From CAZYFH01 sp965249175 (GTDB lineage: Bacteria; Acidobacteriota; Vicinamibacteria; Vicinamibacterales; UBA8438): 64,000 bases of DNA. Of the stretch, positions 26,204 through 34,519 are shown piece after piece (position 1 is the stretch's first letter; each line of letters opens with the position of its first letter). The DNA lies in NCBI GenBank assembly GCA_965249175.1, contig OZ252227.1, positions 6,076,001-6,140,000 of the forward strand, written 5' to 3'. The notes under the pieces were generated by a model. That model saw only the letters and a list, made by a program, of their open reading frames with translations. It made no database searches and had not been told where the DNA came from. The position numbers and the translations under genes were made by a program.

Positions 26204-26917
26204 TCACGCTCGCCGCCAGAACTTCGCCGCGCGCATCGGCCGACGTGAGGCGGCCAGACCGACACCCGCTGGCTGCTCGGCCGCGCGTCCTGGCTCCATC
26301 CTGCCGACCAGCAACTGCACGCCGAGGACCACCATGAACCCGAACACGGCGAGCGCGGTGACCTGAGTCAGAATGCCGACGAGGGGCCCCACGCTTGCGC
26401 CGCTAAGGTGCGCGAGCATGCTCACGAACGCCACGGCGCCGGCCACAACCCCGAGCCACCCGACCCAGCGCGCCAAGGATCCGCTTCGGGCAATCAGCAG
26501 GCCGACCGGGAGCAGCCCGAGGCCGAGAAAGACGAACGCGGACGTCCGGATCTTATCCATGGTCAGTTCGAGCACGCTAGCAACGCCCATGCCCGGCATC
26601 GCTGCCGCGCCGAAGGTCGCGAACTGGTCGGGGAACCGCAGCCCGGCGAGCAGCAGCGCGGCCGTGAGCACGACGAAGAGGCTGTGCGCCGCGAGGCCGA
26701 ATGCCCCGAAGGCGGCGAGGGTCGGCTCTACGCCACGGAACGTGGAATAGAGCGCCAGGCCGGCGAGACCGATTGGGAATCCGTAGACGAGAACGAAGAC
26801 GATGGTCGTGCGACCTGGGCCGAGACCCAACAGGGTCACAACGTGGCCGAGGAAGAGCAAGACGCTGGCGATCAGCAGTGCGCCAGCGAGCCGTTGGGTG
26901 GCGTGCGTGGACAACAT
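26204..26917 (-). CDS. DUF4386-like integral membrane protein
   Basis: 237 residues with about six hydrophobic spans (for example LAGALLIASVLLFLGHVVTL, LFVVLTAALLLAGL, VGWLGVVAGAVAFVSML and LAVFGFMVVLGVQLLVG). The pattern of an N-terminal R-L-A-G and a conserved G-L-G-L-L-P-V-G-L segment fits DUF4386 proteins, whose function is unknown. It is 12 bases downstream of the GbsR-like regulator gene on the same strand and probably controlled by it. Confidence 0.75.
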   Translation of the reverse strand: MLSTHATQRLAGALLIASVLLFLGHVVTLLGLGPGRTTIVFVLVYGFPIGLAGLALYSTFRGVEPTLAAFGAFGLAAHSLFVVLTAALLLAGLRFPDQFATFGAAAMPGMGVASVLELTMDKIRTSAFVFLGLGLLPVGLLIARSGSLARWVGWLGVVAGAVAFVSMLAHLSGASVGPLVGILTQVTALAVFGFMVVLGVQLLVGRMEPGRAAEQPAGVGLAASRRPMRAAKFWRRA

Positions 26918-26929
26918 CGTTTCACCTCC

Positions 26930-27448
26930 TCAGCCTGTGAGATTCTTGATACGACTGCCCATCCGGAGCACCTTTTTCTGCACGGGTGCGGGCAGCTTGC
27001 CCATCTGGTCGTACCAGGCCGTGAGCATGTGCAGCACGCCGAGGAGGTCGACCATTCGCCGACGTGTGGTCTCCTCGATGCGGCTATCGTCCTCGGCCTC
27101 GAGAACGCATTCCTCCAGCACGGCCAGGGTCGGATCGATTTCTCGTTGTTTTCGCGCCTCCAAGACGACCCTGAAGAGGTCCCACGCGTCCTCCATCGTC
27201 TCGAAGAAGTCACGGCGGTCACCGAGCTGGTGTACCATCCGCACGACGCCCCAGGCCTGCAGCTCACGGAGGCTCGTGCTGACGTTGGAGCGCGCGATGT
27301 CCAGGGTTTCCGCGATCTGATCTGCGGAACGAGGCTCTGACGACAGGAACAGAAGGGCGTGTATCTGGGCCATGCTTCGGTTGATGCCCCACCGGCTGCC
27401 CATCTCCCCCCAGTGCAGGATGAACCGCTCTTCGACGCGTCTGAGCAT
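26930..27448 (-). CDS. GbsR/MarR-type transcriptional regulator
   Basis: 172 residues from ATG 27448. FILHWGEMGSRWGINRSMAQ and HALLFLSSEPRSADQIAETL with the recognition helix DIARSNVSTSLRELQAWGVV match the GbsR branch of MarR-like winged-helix regulators. The C-terminal half is a long helical dimerization region (DPTLAVLEECVLEAEDDSR). A TTTCTGT/ACAGAAA palindrome 41 bases upstream is a likely self-operator. The frame extends to 27931 but that part lacks homology. It probably regulates itself and the DUF4386 gene. Confidence 0.85.
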   Translation of the reverse strand: MLRRVEERFILHWGEMGSRWGINRSMAQIHALLFLSSEPRSADQIAETLDIARSNVSTSLRELQAWGVVRMVHQLGDRRDFFETMEDAWDLFRVVLEARKQREIDPTLAVLEECVLEAEDDSRIEETTRRRMVDLLGVLHMLTAWYDQMGKLPAPVQKKVLRMGSRIKNLTG

Positions 27449-27488
27449 GGTGATGTGTGACCCTCCCAACGGTCCGACTCTACCATAA

Positions 27489-27506
27489 TTTCTGTAATAA
27501 CAGAAA
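27489..27506. promoter_or_regulatory. Palindromic operator TTTCTGT-N4-ACAGAAA
   Basis: TTTCTGTAATAACAGAAA has perfect 7-base arms around AATA. It is AT-rich in an otherwise GC-rich region and lies upstream of the GbsR-like gene. Next to it, CGAAC-N6-GTTCG (27511-27526) forms another short palindrome that includes a TAGTAT on the minus strand, a possible -10 box. Confidence 0.65.
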
Positions 27507-27657
27507 GTACCGAACATACTAGTTCGGCAGTCGGGAACGCTGGCGGCATCCGCTTGGATGCTTGAGCGTGGCGCGTATGCGAGCGATCGCCGAGCGCGAT
27601 GGCCATCGCTCTCAACGCGGTTGTAATTCCGAGGGCGGGGCAGACCTGGGTCAGGAC

Positions 27658-27855
27658 CTACCCGGGTGGGGCGGCGGCGCGTTCCAATGCTTCGACGAGC
27701 TCCTTGAGCGCTGCGATTTCGTTTTCGGCCGAGTAGAGGATCGCGCGCGTTTCCTGCAGTGTCGGGGTGCTCCACTCCTCGTCGTCGAAACGCACGCGTC
27801 CCGCGGCGTCGCACTCCACCAGCACTGCGTCCATCGGTTCGATGTAAAGCCGCAT
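27658..27855 (-). CDS. 65-residue hypothetical protein
   Basis: Begins MRLYIEPMDAVLVECDAAGR with a GGAGGG ribosome-binding site 3 bases before the ATG. It is acidic, with a helical C-terminal half (AILYSAENEIAALKELVEAL) that could form a short coiled coil. No family is recognised. It follows grpE by about 85 bases on the same strand and could be the last gene of the clpS-clpA-grpE cluster. Confidence 0.6.
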   Translation of the reverse strand: MRLYIEPMDAVLVECDAAGRVRFDDEEWSTPTLQETRAILYSAENEIAALKELVEALERAAAPPG

Positions 27856-27940
27856 GAGCCCTCCAGCTCGGTCGTCGGGGCCGCCGGTGCAAGTGTGCGC
27901 GGCCTGCACGCGGGTCGGCAGCGCGCTCCACCGTCGCCGC

Positions 27941-28603
27941 TTAGGGCGAGTCGACCGTTTCCAGCTTCCCCACCGTAACGCTCGCCGGCCGCAGCACTTC
28001 GTCGCCGACCATGTATCCCGGTTTGGCTATGGCGACGACGGTGTCGTGCTCAGCCGCATCCTGCACCGGCGTGGTCGACAGCGCGTCGTGGACGTTGGGG
28101 TCGAACGGTTGACCGAGGGCATCGACCCGGGTGACGCCGAAGCCGCTCAACATCGCGAGGCACTGATTCCGCACCAGGCCGACTCCTGTCAGGACGGCAT
28201 CGCCCGTTCCCGGCGCGGCGTCCGTCGCCTCGACCGTCGCGTCGATCGCCCGCTCGAGATTGTCGACGACCTCCAGGAACGCGGCGAGGACGCCGCGCTT
28301 TTCGCGCTCGACGTCCTTGGCCGACTCCCGGCGCAAGCGCTCGCGTATCTGGTCGAAGTCCTTGGTCGCGCTCGCATACTTGGCGGCGTACTCTGCAAGG
28401 AGCGTCTCCTTGGCCGCCAGTTGCTGCTGGAGGTCCTCCACGTATGCAGGCTTCCCGGACCCCGTGCCGCCAGGGGAGGCGTCGGCGTCCGCCTCCGCGC
28501 GTGCCCACCAGCGCTTGTCCACGACCCGGACGGGGCTCGCGTCGTCCTCGGTGCGTCCGTCGGCGGGGGTGGCGTCTGTGGAGTGGGAGGCCGACTCAGT
28601 CAC
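27941..28603 (-). CDS. grpE: Nucleotide exchange factor GrpE
   Basis: 220 residues. A disordered polar N-terminus is followed by a long helix (VEDLQQQLAAKETLLAEYAA, KDFDQIRERLRRESAKDVE), the core LEVVDNLERAID and the C-terminal beta-wing with PFDPNVHDALSTTPV, PGYMVGDEVLRPASV. GrpE releases ADP from DnaK during chaperone cycling. The start ATG overlaps the clpA stop by 8 bases, so the two are translationally coupled. Linkage to clpA rather than dnaK is unusual; no dnaK or dnaJ is in the window. Confidence 0.95.
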   Translation of the reverse strand: MTESASHSTDATPADGRTEDDASPVRVVDKRWWARAEADADASPGGTGSGKPAYVEDLQQQLAAKETLLAEYAAKYASATKDFDQIRERLRRESAKDVEREKRGVLAAFLEVVDNLERAIDATVEATDAAPGTGDAVLTGVGLVRNQCLAMLSGFGVTRVDALGQPFDPNVHDALSTTPVQDAAEHDTVVAIAKPGYMVGDEVLRPASVTVGKLETVDSP

Positions 28604-30953
28604 TGGTCGCCTCTTCGGGGGTCCGCGCTGGCGGTCCAGGCACGTCGCCAGGTGCCGCGGTCTCGCTATCGGCCTCGACGTCGAACGTCAGGGCGTCGTC
28701 CGCGAGGCCGATGCGCACCGTGCCGCCTTGCTGAAGGCGGCCGAACAGGATGTCCTCGGTGAGCGGATTGCGCACCTCGGTCTGGACGACACGCGCCAGC
28801 GGGCGTGCGCCGTAGACCGGGTCATATCCCTTGGTGGCCAGCCAGGCGCGCGCGTCCGGCTCGAGTGTGATCGCGACCCGACGCTCGGCAAGCTGGGCCT
28901 CGAGCTGCAGGACGAACTTCTCGACGATGGTTTCCATCACGCCCGGGGTCAAGGTGCCGAACGTGACGATTGTGTCGAGACGGTTGCGGAACTCGGGACT
29001 GAACACGCGCTCGATCGCGGCTTTCATGCGACCCGTGGCCGACCGCGCCTGATCGTCGTTGAACCCGATGGCGGTGGCGCTCGCTTCGCGCGACCCCGCG
29101 TTCGACGTCATGATCAGCACGACATGGCGAAAGTCGGCCTTGCGGCCGCTGTTGTCGGTCAATGTCGCGTGATCCATCACCTGGAGCAGGATGTTGTAGA
29201 CGTCGGTGTGCGCTTTCTCTATCTCATCGAGTAACACGACGCTGTAGGGGTGCGTCCGGACCGCATCGACGAGCAACCCACCCTGCTCGAAGCCAACGTA
29301 GCCGGGCGGCGCGCCAATCAGGCGCGCCACCGCATGCTTCTCCATGTACTCACTCATGTCGTAGCGGATGAACTCGTTCCCGAGGTGGAGCGCCAGCTGA
29401 CGCGCGAGCTCGGTCTTGCCGACACCGGTTGGTCCGGCGAACAGGAAACATCCTGCCGGTCGGTCCGGCATGCCGAGACCGGCGCGGGCCCGCTTGATCG
29501 CGGTCACGACCGCGCTGACCGCCTCTTCCTGACCGAAGACCACGCGTTGAAGCGCTTCCTCGAGCGTCCGCAGACGCTCCTTGTCCGAGGAGGTGGTCTG
29601 CTTCTCTGGAATGCGCGCCATCCGTGCCACGACGCGCTCGATGTCGCCGATGGTCACTTCGGGCGGCTCCTCGTCGGCTACCGTCGCCTCGTCGGCCGGC
29701 GGTAATCCCATGGCAAGGACGGCGCCCGCCTCGTCAATCACGTCGATGGCGCTGTCCGGCAATCGCGAGTCGCGCAGGTGACGTTTGGCGAGCTTGGCCG
29801 CTGCGGCGATGGCATCGTCGGCATAGGTCACCATGTGGTGCGCCTCGTAGCGTGACCGCAGCCCCTCGAGGATTTTCCCGGCTTCGTCGACCGTGGGTTC
29901 GTCGACGACGACTTTCTGCAGCCGTCGTGCCAGCGCGCGGTCCTTTTCGATGTGCTTGTACTCCTCGAACGTCGTCGAGCCGATCACGCGCAGCTCGCCC
30001 GCCGCCAGCACCGGTTTGATAAGCGTGGCGAGATCCATCGTCCCGCCGGTGGTGGCGCCGGCGCCGACCGTCGCGTGCACCTCGTCGATAAACAGAATGG
30101 GCAGCGGGTGATCGGCGAGCGCGCCGATCACCGCCTTGAATCGTTCCTCGAAATCGCCCCGAAACCGCGTGCCGGCGAGCAGCGCCGCGGTGTCGAGTGA
30201 AAAGACCTCGGCGCCGGTCAAGCGCGTGGGCACGTCGTCCTCGACCAGGCGTGCCGCCAGCCCCTCAGCGAGCGCGGTTTTGCCGACACCGGCGTCCCCG
30301 ACGAAGACCGGGTTGTTCTTACGGCGCCGGCAGAGGATCTCCAGCGTGCGTTGCATCTCGCTCGTCCGGCCGATGAGGGGGTCGAGTTTGCCGGCCTTCG
30401 CCCGTACCGACAGGTTGATGGCATACGCCGAGAGCGGGTCGCGCGCGGTTGCCGGGCCCTCCTCGCCGAACCCCGCCTCGGCGTTCTCGCTCGGCTTCTC
30501 GGTGTCGCCAGTGATGAGCGGCACCTTGGAGATGCCGTGCGAAATGAAGTTGAGGACGTCGAGTCGGCTGATGCCTTGCGCTTCGAGGACCTGTGCGGCG
30601 TAGGCCTTCGGCTGCTGCAGGATGGCGGCAAGCACGTCGCCAGACCGGACCTCGTCCTTTCCCGCGCTTTGCACGTGCAGCACCGCCGTTTGCAGCACGC
30701 GGCGGAAGCCGAGTGTCTGGGCGGGCTCGCGGGACCGCTCCGCGCGGCCGAAGGTCTCCAGCGTGCCGAGGAACTCGTCGAGCGTGCGCCGAAGGGCCGG
30801 CAGTTCGGACCCGCAGGCCGACAGAATCCGCTCACCCTCCGGATCGTGAGCAAGGGCATAGAGCAGATGCTCCAGGGTGAGATGGGTGTGGCGCCTGGAG
30901 GCCGCCTCCCGGTACGCGACGTTGAGTATTAGCTCGAGCGATGCGCTGAACAT
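28596..30953 (-). CDS. clpA: ATP-dependent Clp protease ATP-binding subunit ClpA
   Basis: 785 residues. A Clp_N double repeat occupies about residues 1-145 (TLEHLLYALAHDPEG). The first AAA+ module has Walker A VGDAGVGKTALAEGLA, and the second has FAGPTGVGKTELARQLA and VVLLDEIEKAH. There is no ClpB-type middle coiled coil, which makes it ClpA. It unfolds substrates for ClpP and takes N-degron substrates from ClpS. An AGGAG site 10 bases before the ATG is partly formed by the CTAG target duplication of the adjacent insertion sequence. Confidence 0.96.
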   Translation of the reverse strand: MFSASLELILNVAYREAASRRHTHLTLEHLLYALAHDPEGERILSACGSELPALRRTLDEFLGTLETFGRAERSREPAQTLGFRRVLQTAVLHVQSAGKDEVRSGDVLAAILQQPKAYAAQVLEAQGISRLDVLNFISHGISKVPLITGDTEKPSENAEAGFGEEGPATARDPLSAYAINLSVRAKAGKLDPLIGRTSEMQRTLEILCRRRKNNPVFVGDAGVGKTALAEGLAARLVEDDVPTRLTGAEVFSLDTAALLAGTRFRGDFEERFKAVIGALADHPLPILFIDEVHATVGAGATTGGTMDLATLIKPVLAAGELRVIGSTTFEEYKHIEKDRALARRLQKVVVDEPTVDEAGKILEGLRSRYEAHHMVTYADDAIAAAAKLAKRHLRDSRLPDSAIDVIDEAGAVLAMGLPPADEATVADEEPPEVTIGDIERVVARMARIPEKQTTSSDKERLRTLEEALQRVVFGQEEAVSAVVTAIKRARAGLGMPDRPAGCFLFAGPTGVGKTELARQLALHLGNEFIRYDMSEYMEKHAVARLIGAPPGYVGFEQGGLLVDAVRTHPYSVVLLDEIEKAHTDVYNILLQVMDHATLTDNSGRKADFRHVVLIMTSNAGSREASATAIGFNDDQARSATGRMKAAIERVFSPEFRNRLDTIVTFGTLTPGVMETIVEKFVLQLEAQLAERRVAITLEPDARAWLATKGYDPVYGARPLARVVQTEVRNPLTEDILFGRLQQGGTVRIGLADDALTFDVEADSETAAPGDVPGPPARTPEEATSD

Positions 30954-30966
30954 GCGGGATTGGCTC

Positions 30967-32373
30967 CTAGCAGCCCGTGGTGAAAACGCCCTTTCGTAGG
31001 TCGAGGGGCATGTGTTCGTGACACCGTGTCATAAGGTCGAGAAACGACGAGTGCGGCAGATCTTGCGCATCTCGCGCCCACGCGGGCGATACGAGGGTCC
31101 AGAGGCGGCCAAGATCAGCGATCAAGGCCTCGAAGACGGCGACCGCGCGGCCTTGGAGGCTCCGCGGCGTGCCGACGCCCGTCAGCTGCCGCATGAGGAG
31201 CCCAAGATTGAACCCGCAGACGTGCACAAGCACGCGCTTGAGGATGTTGGGATGCCCACGCAGATGCACCCGGCGCAGCCGCCCGGTCTCGTAGAGATGC
31301 GCGTTGGGGCGTTCGAGCAACTCGCCCCGCCGTCGCAGCAGCCGTTGCCCACGCGTGCCCCGAATGCGCCGACGGTTCGCGTACACGGCGTCGCGCGCCG
31401 CCGCCTTGCCTGTCCAGTTGCGTCGCCCGCGGTCCGGCTCCGAAACATAACTGCGCACGCCGAGCGCGGCGAACGCCACCATCGTCTCGTTACTGTGATA
31501 CCCCTTGTCCCCGACGACCTCGGCGATACCGGCGCCGGCCGGCAGGACGGCTTCGACGTGGTCGGCCGCCGTGATCAGGGTCTCGACCATCGTCGTCGTA
31601 TCGCCGTCGTCGGCATCCTGCACGGTGACGCCGACGATGGCCCCCGTCTCCAGGTCCACCGCATGCTCCGCGGTGTGCGCCAAGTGCGTGCGCCCGTCCT
31701 TCAGCTTCGTGATCTTCGCGTCCGGATCCTGCGGATGCGTCCAGTCGTCGTTGGAGCCTTTCTTCTTCCGTTTCCGGTCGAACCGGGCCAGCTCAGCGCG
31801 GGTCGGCGTGACGATGCCGGACGCCTCGGCCAGCCCGGTCAGAAACGCCTCGTAGCCTTCGCCCGTGTCCCGGCGCACGATACTCCGCAATGCGGCGTTC
31901 GCTTCCAACGTCGTGGCATCGATGCCGAGGGTCCGCCCGGTCACGAGCTGGGCGTCGGCCAGTTGCTGCAGCACCCACGTGAACACCGCTTGATGGGTCT
32001 CGACGTCGATCAGGCGCCGGGTGCGCGACAGCGTCGAGTGATCCGGCGGCGCCTCGTGCAGCTCGAGGTCCAGAAACTGCCGGATGCTCAGCGAATCGGC
32101 CGCCCGCCACGCGATCGCCCGCTCCGAGTCCAGCCCTTCGAAGTAGCCGAGCATCAGCAGCCGGAAGTACCGCCCCGGCGCCAGACTCGGACGACCGACG
32201 CCGTCCGCGTAGAACGGCGCGCATTGCGCCTCGACGAACGCGTCGAAGCCCGTGTCATCGAGGATCCGATTCAATCGCTGATAGAACGGATGCGCCGCAC
32301 TGCGAGGCAGGTCGCTGGTGGGAACCCACATCGATGCTTGCCGCGCCCGGCGTCGTCGTTTGCCCATCGCCAT
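30967..32373 (-). CDS. IS1182/IS5-like DDE transposase
   Basis: 468 residues. The N-terminal DUF772-like region (GRYFRLLMLGYFEGLDSERA, DHSTLSRTRRL) precedes a DDE catalytic core with the first Asp in LGIDATTLEANA, the second in VVGDKGYHSNE and a Glu in the C-terminal part (LYETGRLRRVHLRG). The frame is intact, suggesting a recent or active copy. The last sense codon TGC and the TAG stop use bases of the flanking CTAG duplication, so the element itself carries no stop codon in this frame. Confidence 0.92.
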   Translation of the reverse strand: MAMGKRRRRARQASMWVPTSDLPRSAAHPFYQRLNRILDDTGFDAFVEAQCAPFYADGVGRPSLAPGRYFRLLMLGYFEGLDSERAIAWRAADSLSIRQFLDLELHEAPPDHSTLSRTRRLIDVETHQAVFTWVLQQLADAQLVTGRTLGIDATTLEANAALRSIVRRDTGEGYEAFLTGLAEASGIVTPTRAELARFDRKRKKKGSNDDWTHPQDPDAKITKLKDGRTHLAHTAEHAVDLETGAIVGVTVQDADDGDTTTMVETLITAADHVEAVLPAGAGIAEVVGDKGYHSNETMVAFAALGVRSYVSEPDRGRRNWTGKAAARDAVYANRRRIRGTRGQRLLRRRGELLERPNAHLYETGRLRRVHLRGHPNILKRVLVHVCGFNLGLLMRQLTGVGTPRSLQGRAVAVFEALIADLGRLWTLVSPAWARDAQDLPHSSFLDLMTRCHEHMPLDLRKGVFTTGC

Positions 32374-32442
32374 GCGCGACAGTGTAGTACGCGGGATCGA
32401 TCGTGTCGATCCCTAATAGGGACTTTCACCACGGGCTGCTAG
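30967..32442 (-). mobile_element. Insertion sequence inserted at the clpS stop codon, CTAG target duplication
   Basis: The terminal inverted repeats are CAGCCCGTGGTGAAA at 30971-30985 and its complement at 32424-32438. Both ends are flanked by CTAG (30967-30970 and 32439-32442), giving a 1468-base element plus 4-base target duplication. A CTAG target fits IS5-type YTAR preference. The element carries only the transposase and lies in the same orientation as clpS and clpA. Confidence 0.93.
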
Positions 32443-32759
32443 GCGTCTTCGATGCTGGCCTGCAACGGAAAGCCTTCATGCGCGGCCTGTTCACGGACGG
32501 TCTCGACCTTGGTTTCGGCCACCTCGTAGGTGTAGGTGCCGCAGACCGCCTGACCCTGCATGTGCACCTGCATCATCAGTCGAAACGCCTCGGCCGGGCT
32601 CTTCTGAAACGTGCCCTCCAGCACGCTCAGCACGAACTCCATCGTCGTGTAGTCGTCATTGATCAGCAGTACCCGGTAGAGCTTCGGGGTCTCGGTCTTG
32701 TCCTGCCGCCGTTCGAGGACAGCCCCGCCGGTCTGCCCGTCCGTACCGTCCGCTGTCAT
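32439..32759 (-). CDS. clpS: ATP-dependent Clp protease adaptor ClpS
   Basis: 106 residues. The ClpS fold is clear: PKLYRVLLINDDYTTMEFVL, the helix SPAEAFRLMMQVHMQGQAVC and the terminal ETVREQAAHEGFPLQASIE. The N-degron pocket residues (N-D-D-Y-T-T-M-E-F and M-x-x-V-H) are present. It delivers N-end-rule substrates to ClpA. Its TAG stop is formed by the CTAG at 32439-32442. Without the insertion sequence clpA would begin 13 bases after this stop codon. Confidence 0.95.
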   Translation of the reverse strand: MTADGTDGQTGGAVLERRQDKTETPKLYRVLLINDDYTTMEFVLSVLEGTFQKSPAEAFRLMMQVHMQGQAVCGTYTYEVAETKVETVREQAAHEGFPLQASIEDA

Positions 32760-32872
32760 GGTTGTCGTCCCAGGGAGGGCGTCGCATCCAGCGTACTGAG
32801 ACAGCTTTCGACAGGTCAAGCGCGCGGCGCACACGGCCGCGGTTGGCGCCGGGATCCCCTTGGCGGTCATAG

Positions 32873-32878
32873 TACAAT
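32873..32878 (+). promoter_or_regulatory. Putative -10 element TACAAT of the MBL hydrolase gene
   Basis: TACAAT ends 10 bases before ATG 32889, predicting a leader of about 4 bases. No clear -35 is seen at the usual spacing. Confidence 0.45.
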
Positions 32879-32888
32879 CCGCCGGCAC

Positions 32889-33818
32889 ATGGAGACGATC
32901 GCCCGCGGCATCACGTACACCGACCTGATGCACCGGGGACGCCCCCGCATCATTGCCACCGCGATCCTCCAGAGCCCCGGGGGCGTGACGCTCGTCGATC
33001 CGGGTCCGACGTCGTGCCTCGAGACCCTTCGCGCCTCGCTGGCCGACGCCGGCATCGGCATCGGCGACCTGCGTGCGCTGCTGCTGACGCACATCCATCT
33101 GGATCACGCCGGAGCCGCGGGCTCGCTGCTCGCGGAGAACCCGGAAATCGAGGTCTACGTCCATGAGCGCGGCGCGCCGCACATGATCGATCCAGCCAAG
33201 CTGCTGGGGAGTGCCCGGCGCCTCTACGGAGACGCCATGGACGATCTCTGGGGCGCCTTTCTCCCGGTGCCGGAGACGGCCGTGCGGATCTTGAAGGGCG
33301 GCGAACGCATTGCTGTGGCGGACCGCGAGCTCGAGGTGGCGTATACGCCGGGCCATGCGTGGCACCACGTCAGCTATTTCGATCGGTCGAGTGGGGTCGC
33401 GTTCGTCGGCGACGTTGCGGGCGTCCGGACCGGGACCGAGCTGTTCGTCATGCCACCGACGCCGCCACCCGACATCGACATTGAGGTGTGGGGCAACAGT
33501 ATCGAGCTCGTCCGACGCTGGCAGCCGGCCACGCTGCTCGTGACCCACTATGGCGCGCATGAGAATCCCCCGGCGCATCTCGACGCGCTGCTGACCCACC
33601 TCGAGGCGGCGTCGGCAATGGCTCGTCGCAGCCTCGATGTGGAAGGCAGCGACGACGACCGCCTGAACGCGTTCGCGGACGAGATGCGCATCTACCTCCA
33701 ACGGCACATCCCCCCGAAGGAGGTCGATCTGTACGGATACGCCGCCCCGATCGACCAGTGCTGGCTCGGCCTGGCGCGTTACTGGCGGAAACGCGGCGTC
33801 GGGGTCCAGGCGTCGTAA
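32889..33818 (+). CDS. Metallo-beta-lactamase-fold hydrolase
   Basis: 309 residues. The metal-binding motif is THIHLDHAG (H-x-H-x-D-H), followed by the His in YTPGHAWHHVSYF, the Asp in VAFVGDVAGV and a late His in LLVTHYGAHE, completing a dinuclear site. It is a generic MBL-fold hydrolase; the substrate (thioester, lactone or phosphodiester) cannot be told. It is divergent from clpS, and the DinB-family gene follows 19 bases after its stop, so those two are probably one operon. Confidence 0.93.
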   Translation: METIARGITYTDLMHRGRPRIIATAILQSPGGVTLVDPGPTSCLETLRASLADAGIGIGDLRALLLTHIHLDHAGAAGSLLAENPEIEVYVHERGAPHMIDPAKLLGSARRLYGDAMDDLWGAFLPVPETAVRILKGGERIAVADRELEVAYTPGHAWHHVSYFDRSSGVAFVGDVAGVRTGTELFVMPPTPPPDIDIEVWGNSIELVRRWQPATLLVTHYGAHENPPAHLDALLTHLEAASAMARRSLDVEGSDDDRLNAFADEMRIYLQRHIPPKEVDLYGYAAPIDQCWLGLARYWRKRGVGVQAS

Positions 33819-33837
33819 GGCACGCTGCGGAGCCGAC

Positions 33838-34404
33838 GTGCACGCTCCCGATCCACATCTGACGGACGCCGAGCGCACAGCGGTCATCCGTCTGCTGACC
33901 GACTCTCGCGCGGCACTCCTTGCCGCGGTCGAACCGCTGTCGGACGCGCAGTGGTCCTTCAAGCCGAAACCTGATCGGTGGTCGATCGGCGAGATCGTCG
34001 AGCACCTTGGGTTGGTTGAGCGCGGGCTGTTCCGACGCGTCGAACGCGCGCTCGCCAAGCCGGCCGATCCCGACCGGGACGCCTCGACCGACCGGAAGAG
34101 CGAGATGATCGCGCAGACGCTCGGTGACCGCCTCGCGCGACGCGAGGCCCCCGCACCCGTCATCCCGACGGGGACCATCGGCCGGGACGAGGCACTCGAG
34201 ATCTACACGACCCGGCGCGAGGCGTCGCTCGCCTTCGCCACGACGGCCCGCGAGCCGCTCAAAGCGCACACCGACGAGCACCACCGGTCGGCCATCGGCA
34301 CGCTCAATGCCTATCAGTGGCTGATGTACATCCCGCTGCACAACCTGCGGCACGTCCAGCAGATCGAGGAGATCACGCTGTCACCGGCGTTTCCGGCCAG
34401 CTAA
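33838..34404 (+). CDS. DinB-family protein
   Basis: 188 residues from GTG 33838. It is a DinB-like four-helix bundle: LLAAVEPLSDAQWSFKPKPD with RWSIGEIVEHLGLVERG, and the C-terminal PLHNLRHVQQIEEI. The His residues in EHLG, IPLHNLRH and elsewhere fit the metal triad of this family. Members include bacillithiol or mycothiol transferases and many uncharacterised proteins, so the reaction is unknown. It appears co-transcribed with the MBL hydrolase. Confidence 0.87.
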   Translation: MHAPDPHLTDAERTAVIRLLTDSRAALLAAVEPLSDAQWSFKPKPDRWSIGEIVEHLGLVERGLFRRVERALAKPADPDRDASTDRKSEMIAQTLGDRLARREAPAPVIPTGTIGRDEALEIYTTRREASLAFATTAREPLKAHTDEHHRSAIGTLNAYQWLMYIPLHNLRHVQQIEEITLSPAFPAS

Positions 34405-34519
34405 CGCTTCGCCGTCCGCGGCGGGGTGCGGGCGCGGCCAGAATGGCCCAGGTCGCTGGCACGCCTTAGGACCCTGGCGCTGACAAGGCTTCAGTACACA
34501 CAACGGCGTGTACGAGGAC

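Noticed and set aside
32760..34178. Upstream extension of the clpS frame
   Set aside because: It is antisense to the MBL and DinB genes, and ClpS normally begins where ATG 32759 is.
34405..34519. TTAGGACCCTG near 34467, like the outer end of the 18.2-kb repeat
   Set aside because: Only 11 bases match and no second arm is found, so it is not a supported copy.
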